Below, in pieces: positions 33,323 through 41,945 of a DNA stretch of 64,000 nt (the stretch's first letter is position 1; each line of letters opens with the position of its first letter). The stretch covers positions 62,001-126,000 of the forward strand of contig CAZRQV010000002.1 of NCBI GenBank assembly GCA_964602445.1, written 5' to 3'. Origin of the DNA: HGM12587 sp964602445 (lineage in GTDB: Bacteria > Bacillota > Clostridia > Lachnospirales > Lachnospiraceae). The position numbers were made by a program, and so were the translations under genes. A model generated the notes under the pieces. It did no database searches. It was given only the letters and a program-made list of their open reading frames with translations, and was not told the origin of the DNA.

Positions 33323-34192
33323 ATGAAGGGAATTATTTTAGCCGGAGGATCCGGTACAAGACTTTATCCGTTAACCAAAGCAATTTCCAAGCAGATCATG
33401 CCGATCTATGATAAACCAATGATCTATTATCCGCTGTCCACTTTGATGCTGGCAGGGATCAGAGAAATTTTGATCATTTCTACACCGAGAGATCTTCCTA
33501 CTTTCGAAGAACTTTTAGGAGACGGAAGCCAGTTAGGACTGGAAATGCATTATGCAGTACAGGAATATCCGAGAGGACTGGCAGAAGCATTTATCATTGG
33601 TGCGGATTTTATCGGTGATGATTCCGTCGCAATGGTATTGGGCGATAATATTTTCTATGGACAGAGTTTTTCGAAAGTATTAAAAGAAGCGGCATCCCGT
33701 GAAAAAGGAGCAACGATCTTCGGATATTATGTAAAAGATCCAAGAGAATACGGTGTGGTAGAATTTGACGAAAACGGTATGGCACTTTCCATCGAAGAAA
33801 AGCCGGAACATCCAAAGTCAAATTATGCAGTGCCGGGACTTTATTTTTATGATAATGATGTAGTAGAGATTGCAAAGAATGTAAAACCGTCTGCCAGAGG
33901 TGAAATTGAAATTACAAGTATCAACAACGAATATCTTCGCAGAGGCGAACTTCATGTAGAAACCTTGGGACGGGGCTTTGCATGGCTGGATACCGGAAGT
34001 CATGACAATCTGCTGGAAGCTGCAAACTTTGTGGCAACATTCCAGAAACGTCAGGGAATGTATGTATCCTGCATCGAAGAAATTGCTTACAGAAGAGGAT
34101 TTATTGACAGAGATCAGCTGCTGGCATTGGCACAGCCGCTGTTAAAAACTGCATATGGACAGTATCTGGTAGATATTGCAAACGGATTATAA
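33323..34192 (+). CDS. rmlA: Glucose-1-phosphate thymidylyltransferase
   Basis: A 289-residue nucleotidyltransferase with the RmlA pattern: GIILAGGSGTRLYPLTKAISKQIMPIYDKPMIYYPLS, then EYPRGLAEAFIIG, LGDNIFYGQ (metal Asp), GVVEFDENGMALSIEEKPEHP and GRGFAWLDTGSHDNLLEA. The length is standard for the short, tetrameric type. The start is ATG 33323 behind TGAGGAAAA; an in-frame GTG at 33290 has no site. It makes dTDP-glucose from dTTP and glucose-1-phosphate, feeding rmlB. Two membrane/secretion genes are inserted between rmlB and rmlA, an unusual split. Confidence 0.96.
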   Translation: MKGIILAGGSGTRLYPLTKAISKQIMPIYDKPMIYYPLSTLMLAGIREILIISTPRDLPTFEELLGDGSQLGLEMHYAVQEYPRGLAEAFIIGADFIGDDSVAMVLGDNIFYGQSFSKVLKEAASREKGATIFGYYVKDPREYGVVEFDENGMALSIEEKPEHPKSNYAVPGLYFYDNDVVEIAKNVKPSARGEIEITSINNEYLRRGELHVETLGRGFAWLDTGSHDNLLEAANFVATFQKRQGMYVSCIEEIAYRRGFIDRDQLLALAQPLLKTAYGQYLVDIANGL

Positions 34193-34208
34193 AAGGGAGT
34201 AGAGAACA

Positions 34209-34760
34209 ATGGGTAAGATTACAGTAGAAACATGTGAAATTGAAGGATTAAAGGTGATCACACCGACCGTCTTTGGGGATTCCAGAGGATATTTCATGGA
34301 AACCTACAATTATAATGATTTTGCAGCAGCAGGAATCGATGTGCAGTTTGTACAGGATAATCAGTCTGCATCTAAAAAAGGGGTACTCCGCGGTCTGCAT
34401 TTTCAGATCAATTATCCGCAGGATAAGCTGGTACGTGTCGTTAACGGAGAAGTGTTTGACGTAGCAGTTGATTTAAGAGAAGGATCTGCAACCTATGGAA
34501 AATGGCACGGAGTGATTCTTTCTGCTGAAAATAAAAAACAGTTCTTTATTCCAAAGGGATTTGCCCATGGATTTTTAGTATTATCAGATTATGCAGAATT
34601 CGCTTATAAATGTACTGATTTTTATCATCCAAATGATGAAGGCGGTCTGGCATACAATGATCCTGAAATCGGTGTGGAATGGCCGATTCCGGAAGGAATG
34701 GAACTGATCATGTCTGATAAAGACCAGCAGTGGGGCGGTCTTTCTACATTAAAGAAATAA
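34209..34760 (+). CDS. rmlC: dTDP-4-dehydrorhamnose 3,5-epimerase
   Basis: A 183-residue cupin with every RmlC landmark: TPTVFGDSRGYFMETYN, FVQDNQSASKKGVLRGLHFQ (catalytic His in GLHFQ), QDKLVRVVNGEVFDVAVDLR, FFIPKGFAHGFLVLSD and FAYKCTDFYHPNDEGGLAYNDP. It epimerises dTDP-4-keto-6-deoxyglucose at C3 and C5 on the way to dTDP-L-rhamnose. It starts 17 bases after rmlA behind AAAGGGAG. rmlD, the last step, is not seen in the window and is presumably elsewhere in the genome. Confidence 0.96.
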   Translation: MGKITVETCEIEGLKVITPTVFGDSRGYFMETYNYNDFAAAGIDVQFVQDNQSASKKGVLRGLHFQINYPQDKLVRVVNGEVFDVAVDLREGSATYGKWHGVILSAENKKQFFIPKGFAHGFLVLSDYAEFAYKCTDFYHPNDEGGLAYNDPEIGVEWPIPEGMELIMSDKDQQWGGLSTLKK

Positions 34761-34775
34761 GGAATAACAAGTTTT

Positions 34776-35606
34776 ATGATAAAAGAATTGTTACAGTTTC
34801 CGAAGATGATACGGGAAAACCGTGCTTTGATCTGGAAGCTAGCAAAAAATGATTTTAAGACAAGATATGCAGGTTCTAATTTCGGGGTTCTTTGGGCAAT
34901 GGTACAGCCAGTTATGACAGTTTTGGTCTATTGGTTCGTATTTCAGGTAGGTCTCGGAAACGGAACGCAGGTATTAAAGGAAGGTTTGGAAGTTCCGTTT
35001 GTCCTTTGGCTGACTTCCGGTCTGGTGCCATGGTTCTATTTTTCAGAAGCATTGACCAATGGAACCAATTCTTTGCTGGAATATAATTATCTTGTAAAAA
35101 AAGTTGTATTTAATATTGATGTTCTTCCAATCGTAAGATGTGCAGCAGCACTATTCATTCATGCATTTTTTGTACTTTTCATGCTGCTGTTAAATGTTCT
35201 TTACGGATTGTGGCCGGATCTTTATATGCTGCAGGTAGTATATTATAGTTTTTGCCTGTTTTTACTGATTCTGGCGATCTGTTACTGGACCAGTGCCATT
35301 GTGATCTTTTTCAGAGATCTGTCGCAGATTGTAAATATCTTTCTGCAGATCGGAATCTGGATGACACCGATCATGTGGTCATTGGACATTCTGACACAAA
35401 AGGGATTTGGCTGGCTTGTGCCGATCTTTAAGCTGAATCCGCTTTATTACATCGTATACGGATATCGTGATGCGTTGTTTTATAAAGTGTTCTTCTGGGA
35501 ACGCCCGGTATTATCGATTTATTTCTGGGTTGTGGTACTTCTCCTGCTAGGAAGCGGTATCCATGTGTTTAAGAAGCTGAAAGTACATTTCGCAGACGTA
35601 TTATAA
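34776..35606 (+). CDS. wzm: Polysaccharide ABC exporter permease
   Basis: A 276-residue ABC-2 type permease with six helices. FKTRYAGSNFGVLWAMVQPVMTV near the N-terminus is the cytoplasmic entry segment of the Wzm/TagG/RgpC family, LTNGTNSLLEYNYLVKKVVFN the coupling-type motif, and WMTPIMWSLDIL and FKLNPLYYIVYGYRD the conserved C-terminal stretch. With the ATPase downstream it exports a finished polymer across the membrane, in contrast to the Wzx/Wzy genes elsewhere in the window. It follows the rml genes in the same orientation, as in rhamnan-type loci of Gram-positive bacteria. Confidence 0.93.
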   Translation: MIKELLQFPKMIRENRALIWKLAKNDFKTRYAGSNFGVLWAMVQPVMTVLVYWFVFQVGLGNGTQVLKEGLEVPFVLWLTSGLVPWFYFSEALTNGTNSLLEYNYLVKKVVFNIDVLPIVRCAAALFIHAFFVLFMLLLNVLYGLWPDLYMLQVVYYSFCLFLLILAICYWTSAIVIFFRDLSQIVNIFLQIGIWMTPIMWSLDILTQKGFGWLVPIFKLNPLYYIVYGYRDALFYKVFFWERPVLSIYFWVVVLLLLGSGIHVFKKLKVHFADVL

Positions 35607-35669
35607 TACGGTTTAAGAAAAGTTCGAAAAGAGAATGGGACAGCATGTACAGAGTATAGAAGGAGAACT

Positions 35670-36944
35670 ATGAACGATACAGCGATAAAGATTACAAATT
35701 TGACAAAAATTTATAAATTATATGACAGAAATCGTGACAGACTGAAAGATTCTTTAGGATTATCCAAGAAGGTCTGCTATAAAGAACATTATGCTCTGAA
35801 AAATGTGGATATGGAGATCAAAACAGGGGAATCTGTGGGAATCATCGGCGTCAACGGTTCCGGAAAATCCACGATTTTAAAGATTATTACCGGAGTATTA
35901 AATGCGACCTCCGGAGACGTTCAGATCAATGGGCGGATATCAGCACTGTTAGAGCTTGGCGCTGGCTTTAACATGGAATATACCGGGCTGGAAAATGTGT
36001 ATCTGAACGGAACCATGATGGGATTTTCTGAAAAAGAGATCGATGAAAGACTGCAGGATATTCTGGAATTTGCAGATATCGGAGATTTTATCAATCAGCC
36101 GGTCAAGACTTATTCCAGCGGAATGTTTGTGCGTCTTGCATTTGCGGTAGCCATTAACATCGATCCGGAAATCCTGATCGTAGACGAAGCATTGTCTGTA
36201 GGGGATGTGTTCTTTCAGGCAAAATGCTATCATAAATTCGAAGAATTTAAAAAGCTGGGAAAGACCATTCTGTTTGTAAGTCATGATCTGACCAGCATTG
36301 CAAAATATTGCGACAGAGTTATTCTGTTAAACAAAGGTGTGAAGCTCGCTGAAGGAAATCCAAAAGACATGGTCAACATGTATAAAAAACTTCTGGTACA
36401 TCAGTTAGATGAAGAAACACTGGAAGATGTCAGCGGAAAGAGCCGCATTGGAGAAAAAAGTGACAGCGAGCAGGCGTGGAAAGATCATTTTGAGATCAAT
36501 CCTACCATTACCGATTATGGTGAAAAACAGGCAGAAATCGTGGATTTTGCCATGATCGATCAGTACGGTGCTTACAGCAGTATCATTGAAAAAGGCTCTG
36601 TTTATCAGGTGAAAGCGAAAATCTATTTTCATGAGACCGTAAAAAATCCAATCTTTACCATTACGATCAAAAATAAACAGGGAACAGATATTACAGGTAC
36701 CAATACCATGTTTGAACGAATCGAAACCGGCACTGTACAGGCAGGGGAAGAGCGAATCGTAACCTATGAGCAGAAAATGAATCTGCAGGGGGGCGATTAT
36801 CTGCTGTCTTTGGGATGTACCGGATATGTAGGTGATAATTTTGTGGTTTATCACAGACTGTATGATCTGGTAAGCTTCAATGTCTTATCAGATAAAAATA
36901 CTGTGGGATTCTTTGATATGGATTCTCACATTACAGTGGAGTAA
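35670..36944 (+). CDS. wzt: Polysaccharide ABC exporter ATPase with C-terminal Wzt-like domain
   Basis: A 424-residue ATPase. The nucleotide-binding domain (residues 1 to about 245) has Walker A GVNGSGKST, a VKTYSSGM signature and Walker B ILIVDEAL, with the H-loop in LFVSHD. YKEHYALKNVDMEIKTGES and LLELGAGFNMEYTGLENVYLNG are specific to Wzt/TagH-type exporters. From about residue 280 there is a separate beta-domain (QAEIVDFAMIDQYGA to the end), as in Wzt proteins that bind the modified end of the polymer. The end-modifier candidate is the methyltransferase-kinase-like gene immediately downstream. Start ATG 35670 follows AGAAGGAGA. Confidence 0.94.
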   Translation: MNDTAIKITNLTKIYKLYDRNRDRLKDSLGLSKKVCYKEHYALKNVDMEIKTGESVGIIGVNGSGKSTILKIITGVLNATSGDVQINGRISALLELGAGFNMEYTGLENVYLNGTMMGFSEKEIDERLQDILEFADIGDFINQPVKTYSSGMFVRLAFAVAINIDPEILIVDEALSVGDVFFQAKCYHKFEEFKKLGKTILFVSHDLTSIAKYCDRVILLNKGVKLAEGNPKDMVNMYKKLLVHQLDEETLEDVSGKSRIGEKSDSEQAWKDHFEINPTITDYGEKQAEIVDFAMIDQYGAYSSIIEKGSVYQVKAKIYFHETVKNPIFTITIKNKQGTDITGTNTMFERIETGTVQAGEERIVTYEQKMNLQGGDYLLSLGCTGYVGDNFVVYHRLYDLVSFNVLSDKNTVGFFDMDSHITVE

Positions 36945-36961
36945 AAGCGGGGTGACTGTAT

Positions 36962-38809
36962 ATGGTGGAAACCCATCTGAAAAATAATTATATGGACTGG
37001 CTGCCGGTAAAAGAACAGGAACGGCTGCTGGTAGTGTCTGAAACTCTGGACAATCTGCAGGGAATGTGGGATTACATCGTGGTAAGTGATGCTTTTCCAA
37101 AGATTGCTGCCCACCTATCAGGAAAAGATCCTTATGGTCAGTTTTTTGAATTGTTGAAAACCCATTTAAATGCGAAAGGGCATGTGATCCTTGCAGTAGA
37201 TAACCGCTATGGACTGACCTATTTTGCCGGCAGCAGGGAGCGGAATACAGGCACGTATTTTGAAGGTCTGGAAGGATATCCGTCCGGCGGGGCGGTTTGT
37301 ACCTTTTCTAAAGAGGCAGTGTTGGAAATGGCGAGAGAACATGGCTTTTGTTTTGCAAGAACCTATTATCCGTATCCGGATTATCATTATATGACAGCAC
37401 TGTATACAGACGAGCATCTGCCTTCTCCGGGAGATCTGCACAGAGGACTGCGGAATCTGGAAGAAGAAAGAATCCTGCTTTTTGATGAAGCAAAGGTGTT
37501 TGACGGTTTGATCAGGGAAGGCAGATTTCAGGAATTTTCCAATTCCTACCTGTTTGATCTGACGCTGGAAGAACAGCAGCCGGAGGAAACACTGCTGTTT
37601 TTGAAATATTCCGTGGAACGGGACGAAGCTTATCGAATCCGTACGGAAATTGTAAAAAAATCGGATGGAACGAAAGTAGTCAGAAAAATTCCTTATGGAG
37701 AACAGGCAGTTTCCCATGTGAGAAATATGAAAAAATGGGAATCAGTGCTGCAGGAACAATATGCACCGGAAGGGGTATTGGTTAATCGGTGTACACTAAC
37801 AGAACGAGGCGCAGAGTTTGAATTTCTCAAAGGCGAAACTTTGGAAAGCGTACTGGACCAGCATTTGGAACATCATGATTATGCCGGTTTTTTATCAGAA
37901 CTAAAAGACTACGTAAAAAAAATGGAACGGCTCTTAAAACCGGAGCCTTTTAAAGCCGGAGAAAAATTTCAGGAAATATTTGGCGATGTTTCGTTTGAAC
38001 GTCCGCAAACGGCAGCAGCCATCAATAATATCGACCTGATCTTTTCTAATATCATTCTCATGGATGGAAAATGGCATGTGATCGATTATGAGTGGACCTT
38101 TGATCTGCAGATTCCGTTTAAGTTTATTATCTATCGTGGGGTGAAACTTTATTGTGAATCCAGGAAACAAATGAGTTTACAAAGAAATGAAATTTGTAGG
38201 AATCTGGAAATCTCGAATGCGGAAGAAATGACCTTTGACGAAATGGAACATCGGCTGCAGCGGTACCTTTTGGGCAATACAAAAACGATGGATGCACTTC
38301 GTCTGGAATATGGCGGAAAAGTCATTGATCTGAAAGAAATCCTTCATAGAGCCTATCAGCCGATCATGAAGATATACGAAGACTGTGGGCAGGGATTTTC
38401 CGAAGCAAATGCGTATACAGTAGAGGCGGAGGAAGATTTTTACGGAAGAAGAAGGGTTACCTTACACTTGTCTCAAGGACTGCAGGCATTGCGTCTGGAT
38501 CCTTGTGAACAGCCATGTATGGTAACGGTCAATCGGATTTTAGGAGAATGCAGCGGAAGTTATGAGCTGAATCTGACTCATAACGGAAAATCTTATGAGA
38601 AGAGCATTCTTTATACAACCACAGATCCTCAGATTATTTTAGAAGGGATCGTTCCTGGAACAGGGCAGATTCATGTGGATCTGACGGTGGAATATTTGAA
38701 AGAAGAAACGGTTTATATGTGGATGAAGCTGATAGAAAAAGCGGAAAAATGCGACCGCATCGAAGCTTCCAAACCATATCAGATATTGAAAAAAATGAAA
38801 AAGGGATAG
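36962..38809 (+). CDS. Methyltransferase-kinase-like protein lacking the SAM-binding segment (possible chain-terminator relative)
   Basis: A 615-residue soluble protein. The N-terminal part follows the SAM-methyltransferase domain found in Wzt-linked proteins: YMDWLPVK, then WDYIVVSDAFPKI, LLKTHLNAKGHVILAVDNRYGL, TYFEGLEGYPSGG and YYPYPDYHYM. The glycine-rich SAM motif expected right after the first segment is absent; only about 20 unrelated residues lie there. From about residue 200 comes a kinase-like region with VVRKIPYGEQAVSHVRN and NNIDLIFSNIILMDGKWHVIDYEWTF, resembling the catalytic loop and metal Asp of LPS-type kinases. A beta-domain ends the chain. WbdD of E. coli O8/O9a, which caps ABC-exported chains, has a methyltransferase plus kinase; the analogy is inference. 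Confidence 0.7.
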   Translation: MVETHLKNNYMDWLPVKEQERLLVVSETLDNLQGMWDYIVVSDAFPKIAAHLSGKDPYGQFFELLKTHLNAKGHVILAVDNRYGLTYFAGSRERNTGTYFEGLEGYPSGGAVCTFSKEAVLEMAREHGFCFARTYYPYPDYHYMTALYTDEHLPSPGDLHRGLRNLEEERILLFDEAKVFDGLIREGRFQEFSNSYLFDLTLEEQQPEETLLFLKYSVERDEAYRIRTEIVKKSDGTKVVRKIPYGEQAVSHVRNMKKWESVLQEQYAPEGVLVNRCTLTERGAEFEFLKGETLESVLDQHLEHHDYAGFLSELKDYVKKMERLLKPEPFKAGEKFQEIFGDVSFERPQTAAAINNIDLIFSNIILMDGKWHVIDYEWTFDLQIPFKFIIYRGVKLYCESRKQMSLQRNEICRNLEISNAEEMTFDEMEHRLQRYLLGNTKTMDALRLEYGGKVIDLKEILHRAYQPIMKIYEDCGQGFSEANAYTVEAEEDFYGRRRVTLHLSQGLQALRLDPCEQPCMVTVNRILGECSGSYELNLTHNGKSYEKSILYTTTDPQIILEGIVPGTGQIHVDLTVEYLKEETVYMWMKLIEKAEKCDRIEASKPYQILKKMKKG

Positions 38810-38813
38810 AATT

Positions 38814-40700
38814 ATGAGCAGACATGAACAGCAGACACCGGGAAAAGATCCGAGATTTGACGGTGTCAGAGATACATGGTATTGGAAATTATCAAAACCG
38901 CTGCGTGTGATCGTACATTTCTTGATTCGTATGAGAAATGCTTATATTCATTATGGCGGTGTGAAGGGAATGTGGAAGCGTTTTCTTCAGAAAAAATTTG
39001 AAGGAAAAAAACGGATCACGTTTGGTACTGCAAGTTTTCCTGACGAAGCACAGAAAAAAAGAGAAAGAAATACAAAATTTTCGAAAGATATTAAGATCAG
39101 TATTCTGGTGCCGCTGTACAATACACCGGAAAAGTTTTTACGGGAAATGATCGACTCTGTTCAGTATCAGACCTATGAAAACTGGGAATTGTGTCTGGCA
39201 GACGGAAGTGATGACCAGCACAAAGAAGTTGGTCAGATCGTTGCAGAATACCAGAAAAAAGATCCAAGAATCAAATATGAAAAGATCGAGAAAAATTTAG
39301 GAATTTCCGGAAATACCAATGTGTGTTTCCAGATGGCTACCGGAGATTATATCGGTCTGTTTGATCATGACGATATTCTTCATCCATCGGTTCTTTTTGA
39401 AAGTATGAAACGAATCTGTGACGAAGGTGCAGATTATGTATATTGTGATGAAGCAACTTTCCAGTCTCCGGATATTAATGACATCATTGTACTTCATTTT
39501 AAACCGGATTTTTCGAAAGACAATCTTCGTGCCAATAACTATATTTGTCATTTTTCAGTATTTGATGCCAAATTACTGGAAAAAACCGGATTGTTCCGTT
39601 CTGAATATGACGGAAGTCAGGATCATGACATGATCTTGCGTCTGACATCTCAGGCGAAAAAAATCTGTCATATTCCGAGAATCCTGTATTACTGGAGATC
39701 CCATCCGGCTTCCGTTGCAGCAGATATCAATGCGAAAACGTATGCCATTGATGCAGCAAAACGCGCGGTGCATGATCATATCCGGGATACAGAAGGGATT
39801 GAAGTGCAGGTAGAAAGTACCAGAGCATTTCCAACGATCTTTGAAATTAGGTATCCTTTAAAGGGCGAACCAAAGATCAGCATCATCATTCCAAACAAAG
39901 ATCATGTAAAAGATCTGAAACGCTGTGTGGATTCTGTATTAAATGAATCTACCTATCAGAATTATGAAATCATCATTGTGGAAAACAATAGTGAAGAACC
40001 AAGTATCTTTGCTTATTATGAAGAACTGAAAAAGAATGAAAAAGTAAAGATCGTCACTTATGAAGGCGGATTCAACTATTCGAAGATCAACAATTTTGCA
40101 GTGCAGTCCGCAGAAGGTGAATACTTACTCTTCTTAAACAATGACACAGAAGTGATCACTGCAGAATGGATGGAAAATATGCTCATGTATGCCCAGAGAG
40201 AAGATGTGGCAGCAGTGGGTGCAAAGCTTTATTATGGTGATAATACGATTCAGCATGCGGGAATCGTTTTGGGACTGGGAGCACACAGAGCTGCAGGACA
40301 TACACATTATAAAGCGCCTCACGAACATCTGGGATATATGGGAAGACTTTGCTATGCACAGGATGTGTCTGCGGTGACCGCAGCCTGTCTGATGGTAAAA
40401 AAAGAATTGTTTGCACAGGTGGGAGGATTTGATGAATCCTTTACAGTGGCATTTAATGATGTGGATCTTTGCATGAAATTCCGAGAAAAAGGATATTTGA
40501 ACGTTTTCACACCGTTTGCTGAAATGTATCATTATGAATCCAAGACCCGCGGTATGGAAGAAGGGGAAAAACTTCGCAGATTTGAAAGAGAAGTTGCAGC
40601 ATTCCGTGGAAAATGGAAAAAAGAACTGGATGCAGGAGATCCATATTATAATCCGAACTTTACGCTGGATGCAGCGGATTATTCGTTAAAGATGGATTAA
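38814..40700 (+). CDS. Two-domain GT2 glycosyltransferase
   Basis: A 628-residue protein with two GT-A domains in tandem. Domain 1 (about residues 95-330): ISILVPLYNTPEKFLREMI, LCLADGSDDQH and FDHDDILHPSVLFE. Domain 2 (about 350-600): ISIIIPNKDHVKDLKRCVD, IIIVENNSEEPS, LFLNNDTEVITAEWMENML and FDESFTVAFNDVDLCMKFREKGY. Such double GT2s build the backbone in ABC-exported rhamnans and related polymers, often adding two linkages. It begins 5 bases after the methyltransferase-kinase gene. Both domains keep their acidic motifs, so both may be active. Rhamnose as donor is suggested by the nearby rml genes only. Confidence 0.9.
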   Translation: MSRHEQQTPGKDPRFDGVRDTWYWKLSKPLRVIVHFLIRMRNAYIHYGGVKGMWKRFLQKKFEGKKRITFGTASFPDEAQKKRERNTKFSKDIKISILVPLYNTPEKFLREMIDSVQYQTYENWELCLADGSDDQHKEVGQIVAEYQKKDPRIKYEKIEKNLGISGNTNVCFQMATGDYIGLFDHDDILHPSVLFESMKRICDEGADYVYCDEATFQSPDINDIIVLHFKPDFSKDNLRANNYICHFSVFDAKLLEKTGLFRSEYDGSQDHDMILRLTSQAKKICHIPRILYYWRSHPASVAADINAKTYAIDAAKRAVHDHIRDTEGIEVQVESTRAFPTIFEIRYPLKGEPKISIIIPNKDHVKDLKRCVDSVLNESTYQNYEIIIVENNSEEPSIFAYYEELKKNEKVKIVTYEGGFNYSKINNFAVQSAEGEYLLFLNNDTEVITAEWMENMLMYAQREDVAAVGAKLYYGDNTIQHAGIVLGLGAHRAAGHTHYKAPHEHLGYMGRLCYAQDVSAVTAACLMVKKELFAQVGGFDESFTVAFNDVDLCMKFREKGYLNVFTPFAEMYHYESKTRGMEEGEKLRRFEREVAAFRGKWKKELDAGDPYYNPNFTLDAADYSLKMD

Positions 40701-40715
40701 AATCAGGTTAAATAT

Positions 40716-41921
40716 ATGAATGAGAATAATAATACAAAGAAATTTCTAAACGTGATCATCAACTTTTTGATCATTTACTTTGCTGGTGGAAATCGTTTGC
40801 CGAACTGGTTTTTTACAGCAGTCAGCGGCGTACTGCTGCTGTATCTGCTTTGGAAACAGAAATCATGGAAGATTGATCTTGGTTTTGGACTGCTGGCATG
40901 TACTTTAGGCTCTTACTATGGAATTGTCCATGGCATCAGAGGGTTATGTTTTATGATTCTCTATCTTCCGTTGTTTTTCTATTTGTTGGCGGAACATTCT
41001 GCAGTAGAATTTCGGAAAATGGAAACTTGTAAGGCGAAAGAGGGGATCACGGTCCTTTTCCTGACTTTGATTTGCGGATTTGCACTTCATGGAATTTTGA
41101 ATGCTTATATGTATTATGCAGGTTATGTTGTTCCGGGAACGAGACGCTGGCATGATTTTTTCACCGGAGAGATCGTACCGGGAACTCAGCATACTGCTTA
41201 TTTTCTTCCGGTGCTTGCAGTCGTTGTACCGGCGGTTTTATATTTCAAAAGCAGCAAAAAGTATTGGTGGATGAGAGTCCTTGGTGGATTGACAGCAGTT
41301 TTTTTTCTATATACCTCTCTTGCGACCAGATCCAGAATGCCTTTGGTCATCTTTGTGATCGTAGGCGGGCTGCAGGTTCTTCTTTTTTGTATTTTTGAAA
41401 AAGAAAAAGTCAGAAAACTGTGCAGGGATCAACGGTTCTGGGCAGTGGTGCTGATTTTTTGTGTGGTAGCAGTGATTGGACTCTTTTTGGTCAAAGACAG
41501 TCTAGTGATCGTTGCCTTTATAGAAAATATGGGAAAAGGCGGCGGAATTCTGAATAATGTCCGTTTTCAGGCACAGCGGCAGGCGTTACTTCAGCTGTTT
41601 GATCATCCGCTGGGCGGAAGACAGATGGAGCTTGGAAGAACTTACTGTCATAATACGTGGCTGGATATGGCAAATGCCGGAGGCGTGATTCCGTTTTTTG
41701 CATTTGCGGCCTATACGGTTTATAGTTTCTATCAGTTGATTTGTCTGCTTCGGAAAAAAGAATTCAGTTCAGAATTAAAATTGGCAGCAGCAGGACTTTA
41801 TATGGCATTTTTCCTTTATATGAGTGTGGAACCCCTGTTTGACGCTCCGACGGAATTTCTGGTACCGTGGATCTATATCAATGGACTGATCAGCGGGCTG
41901 CTCCGGAAAGAAAATGCTTAA
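40716..41921 (+). CDS. Polymerase/ligase-like membrane protein, first of a tandem pair
   Basis: A 401-residue polytopic protein with about ten or eleven helices. It has a PGTQHTAYFLPVLAVVVPAV segment, an LATRSRMPLVI segment as in Wzy/WaaL proteins, and a large outer loop with GKGGGILNNVRFQAQRQALL, FDHPLGGRQ and CHNTWLDMANAGGVIPFFAF, where the HN(T/A)W...G pattern matches O-antigen ligase-type proteins. The next gene shares this order and many residues, so the pair arose by duplication. In an ABC-export unit no Wzy is needed, which makes a ligase or attachment role worth considering. Ribosome site is weak (AGG). Confidence 0.78.
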   Translation: MNENNNTKKFLNVIINFLIIYFAGGNRLPNWFFTAVSGVLLLYLLWKQKSWKIDLGFGLLACTLGSYYGIVHGIRGLCFMILYLPLFFYLLAEHSAVEFRKMETCKAKEGITVLFLTLICGFALHGILNAYMYYAGYVVPGTRRWHDFFTGEIVPGTQHTAYFLPVLAVVVPAVLYFKSSKKYWWMRVLGGLTAVFFLYTSLATRSRMPLVIFVIVGGLQVLLFCIFEKEKVRKLCRDQRFWAVVLIFCVVAVIGLFLVKDSLVIVAFIENMGKGGGILNNVRFQAQRQALLQLFDHPLGGRQMELGRTYCHNTWLDMANAGGVIPFFAFAAYTVYSFYQLICLLRKKEFSSELKLAAAGLYMAFFLYMSVEPLFDAPTEFLVPWIYINGLISGLLRKENA

Positions 41922-41945
41922 GAACAGAAAGGAATTTTAGAATAT

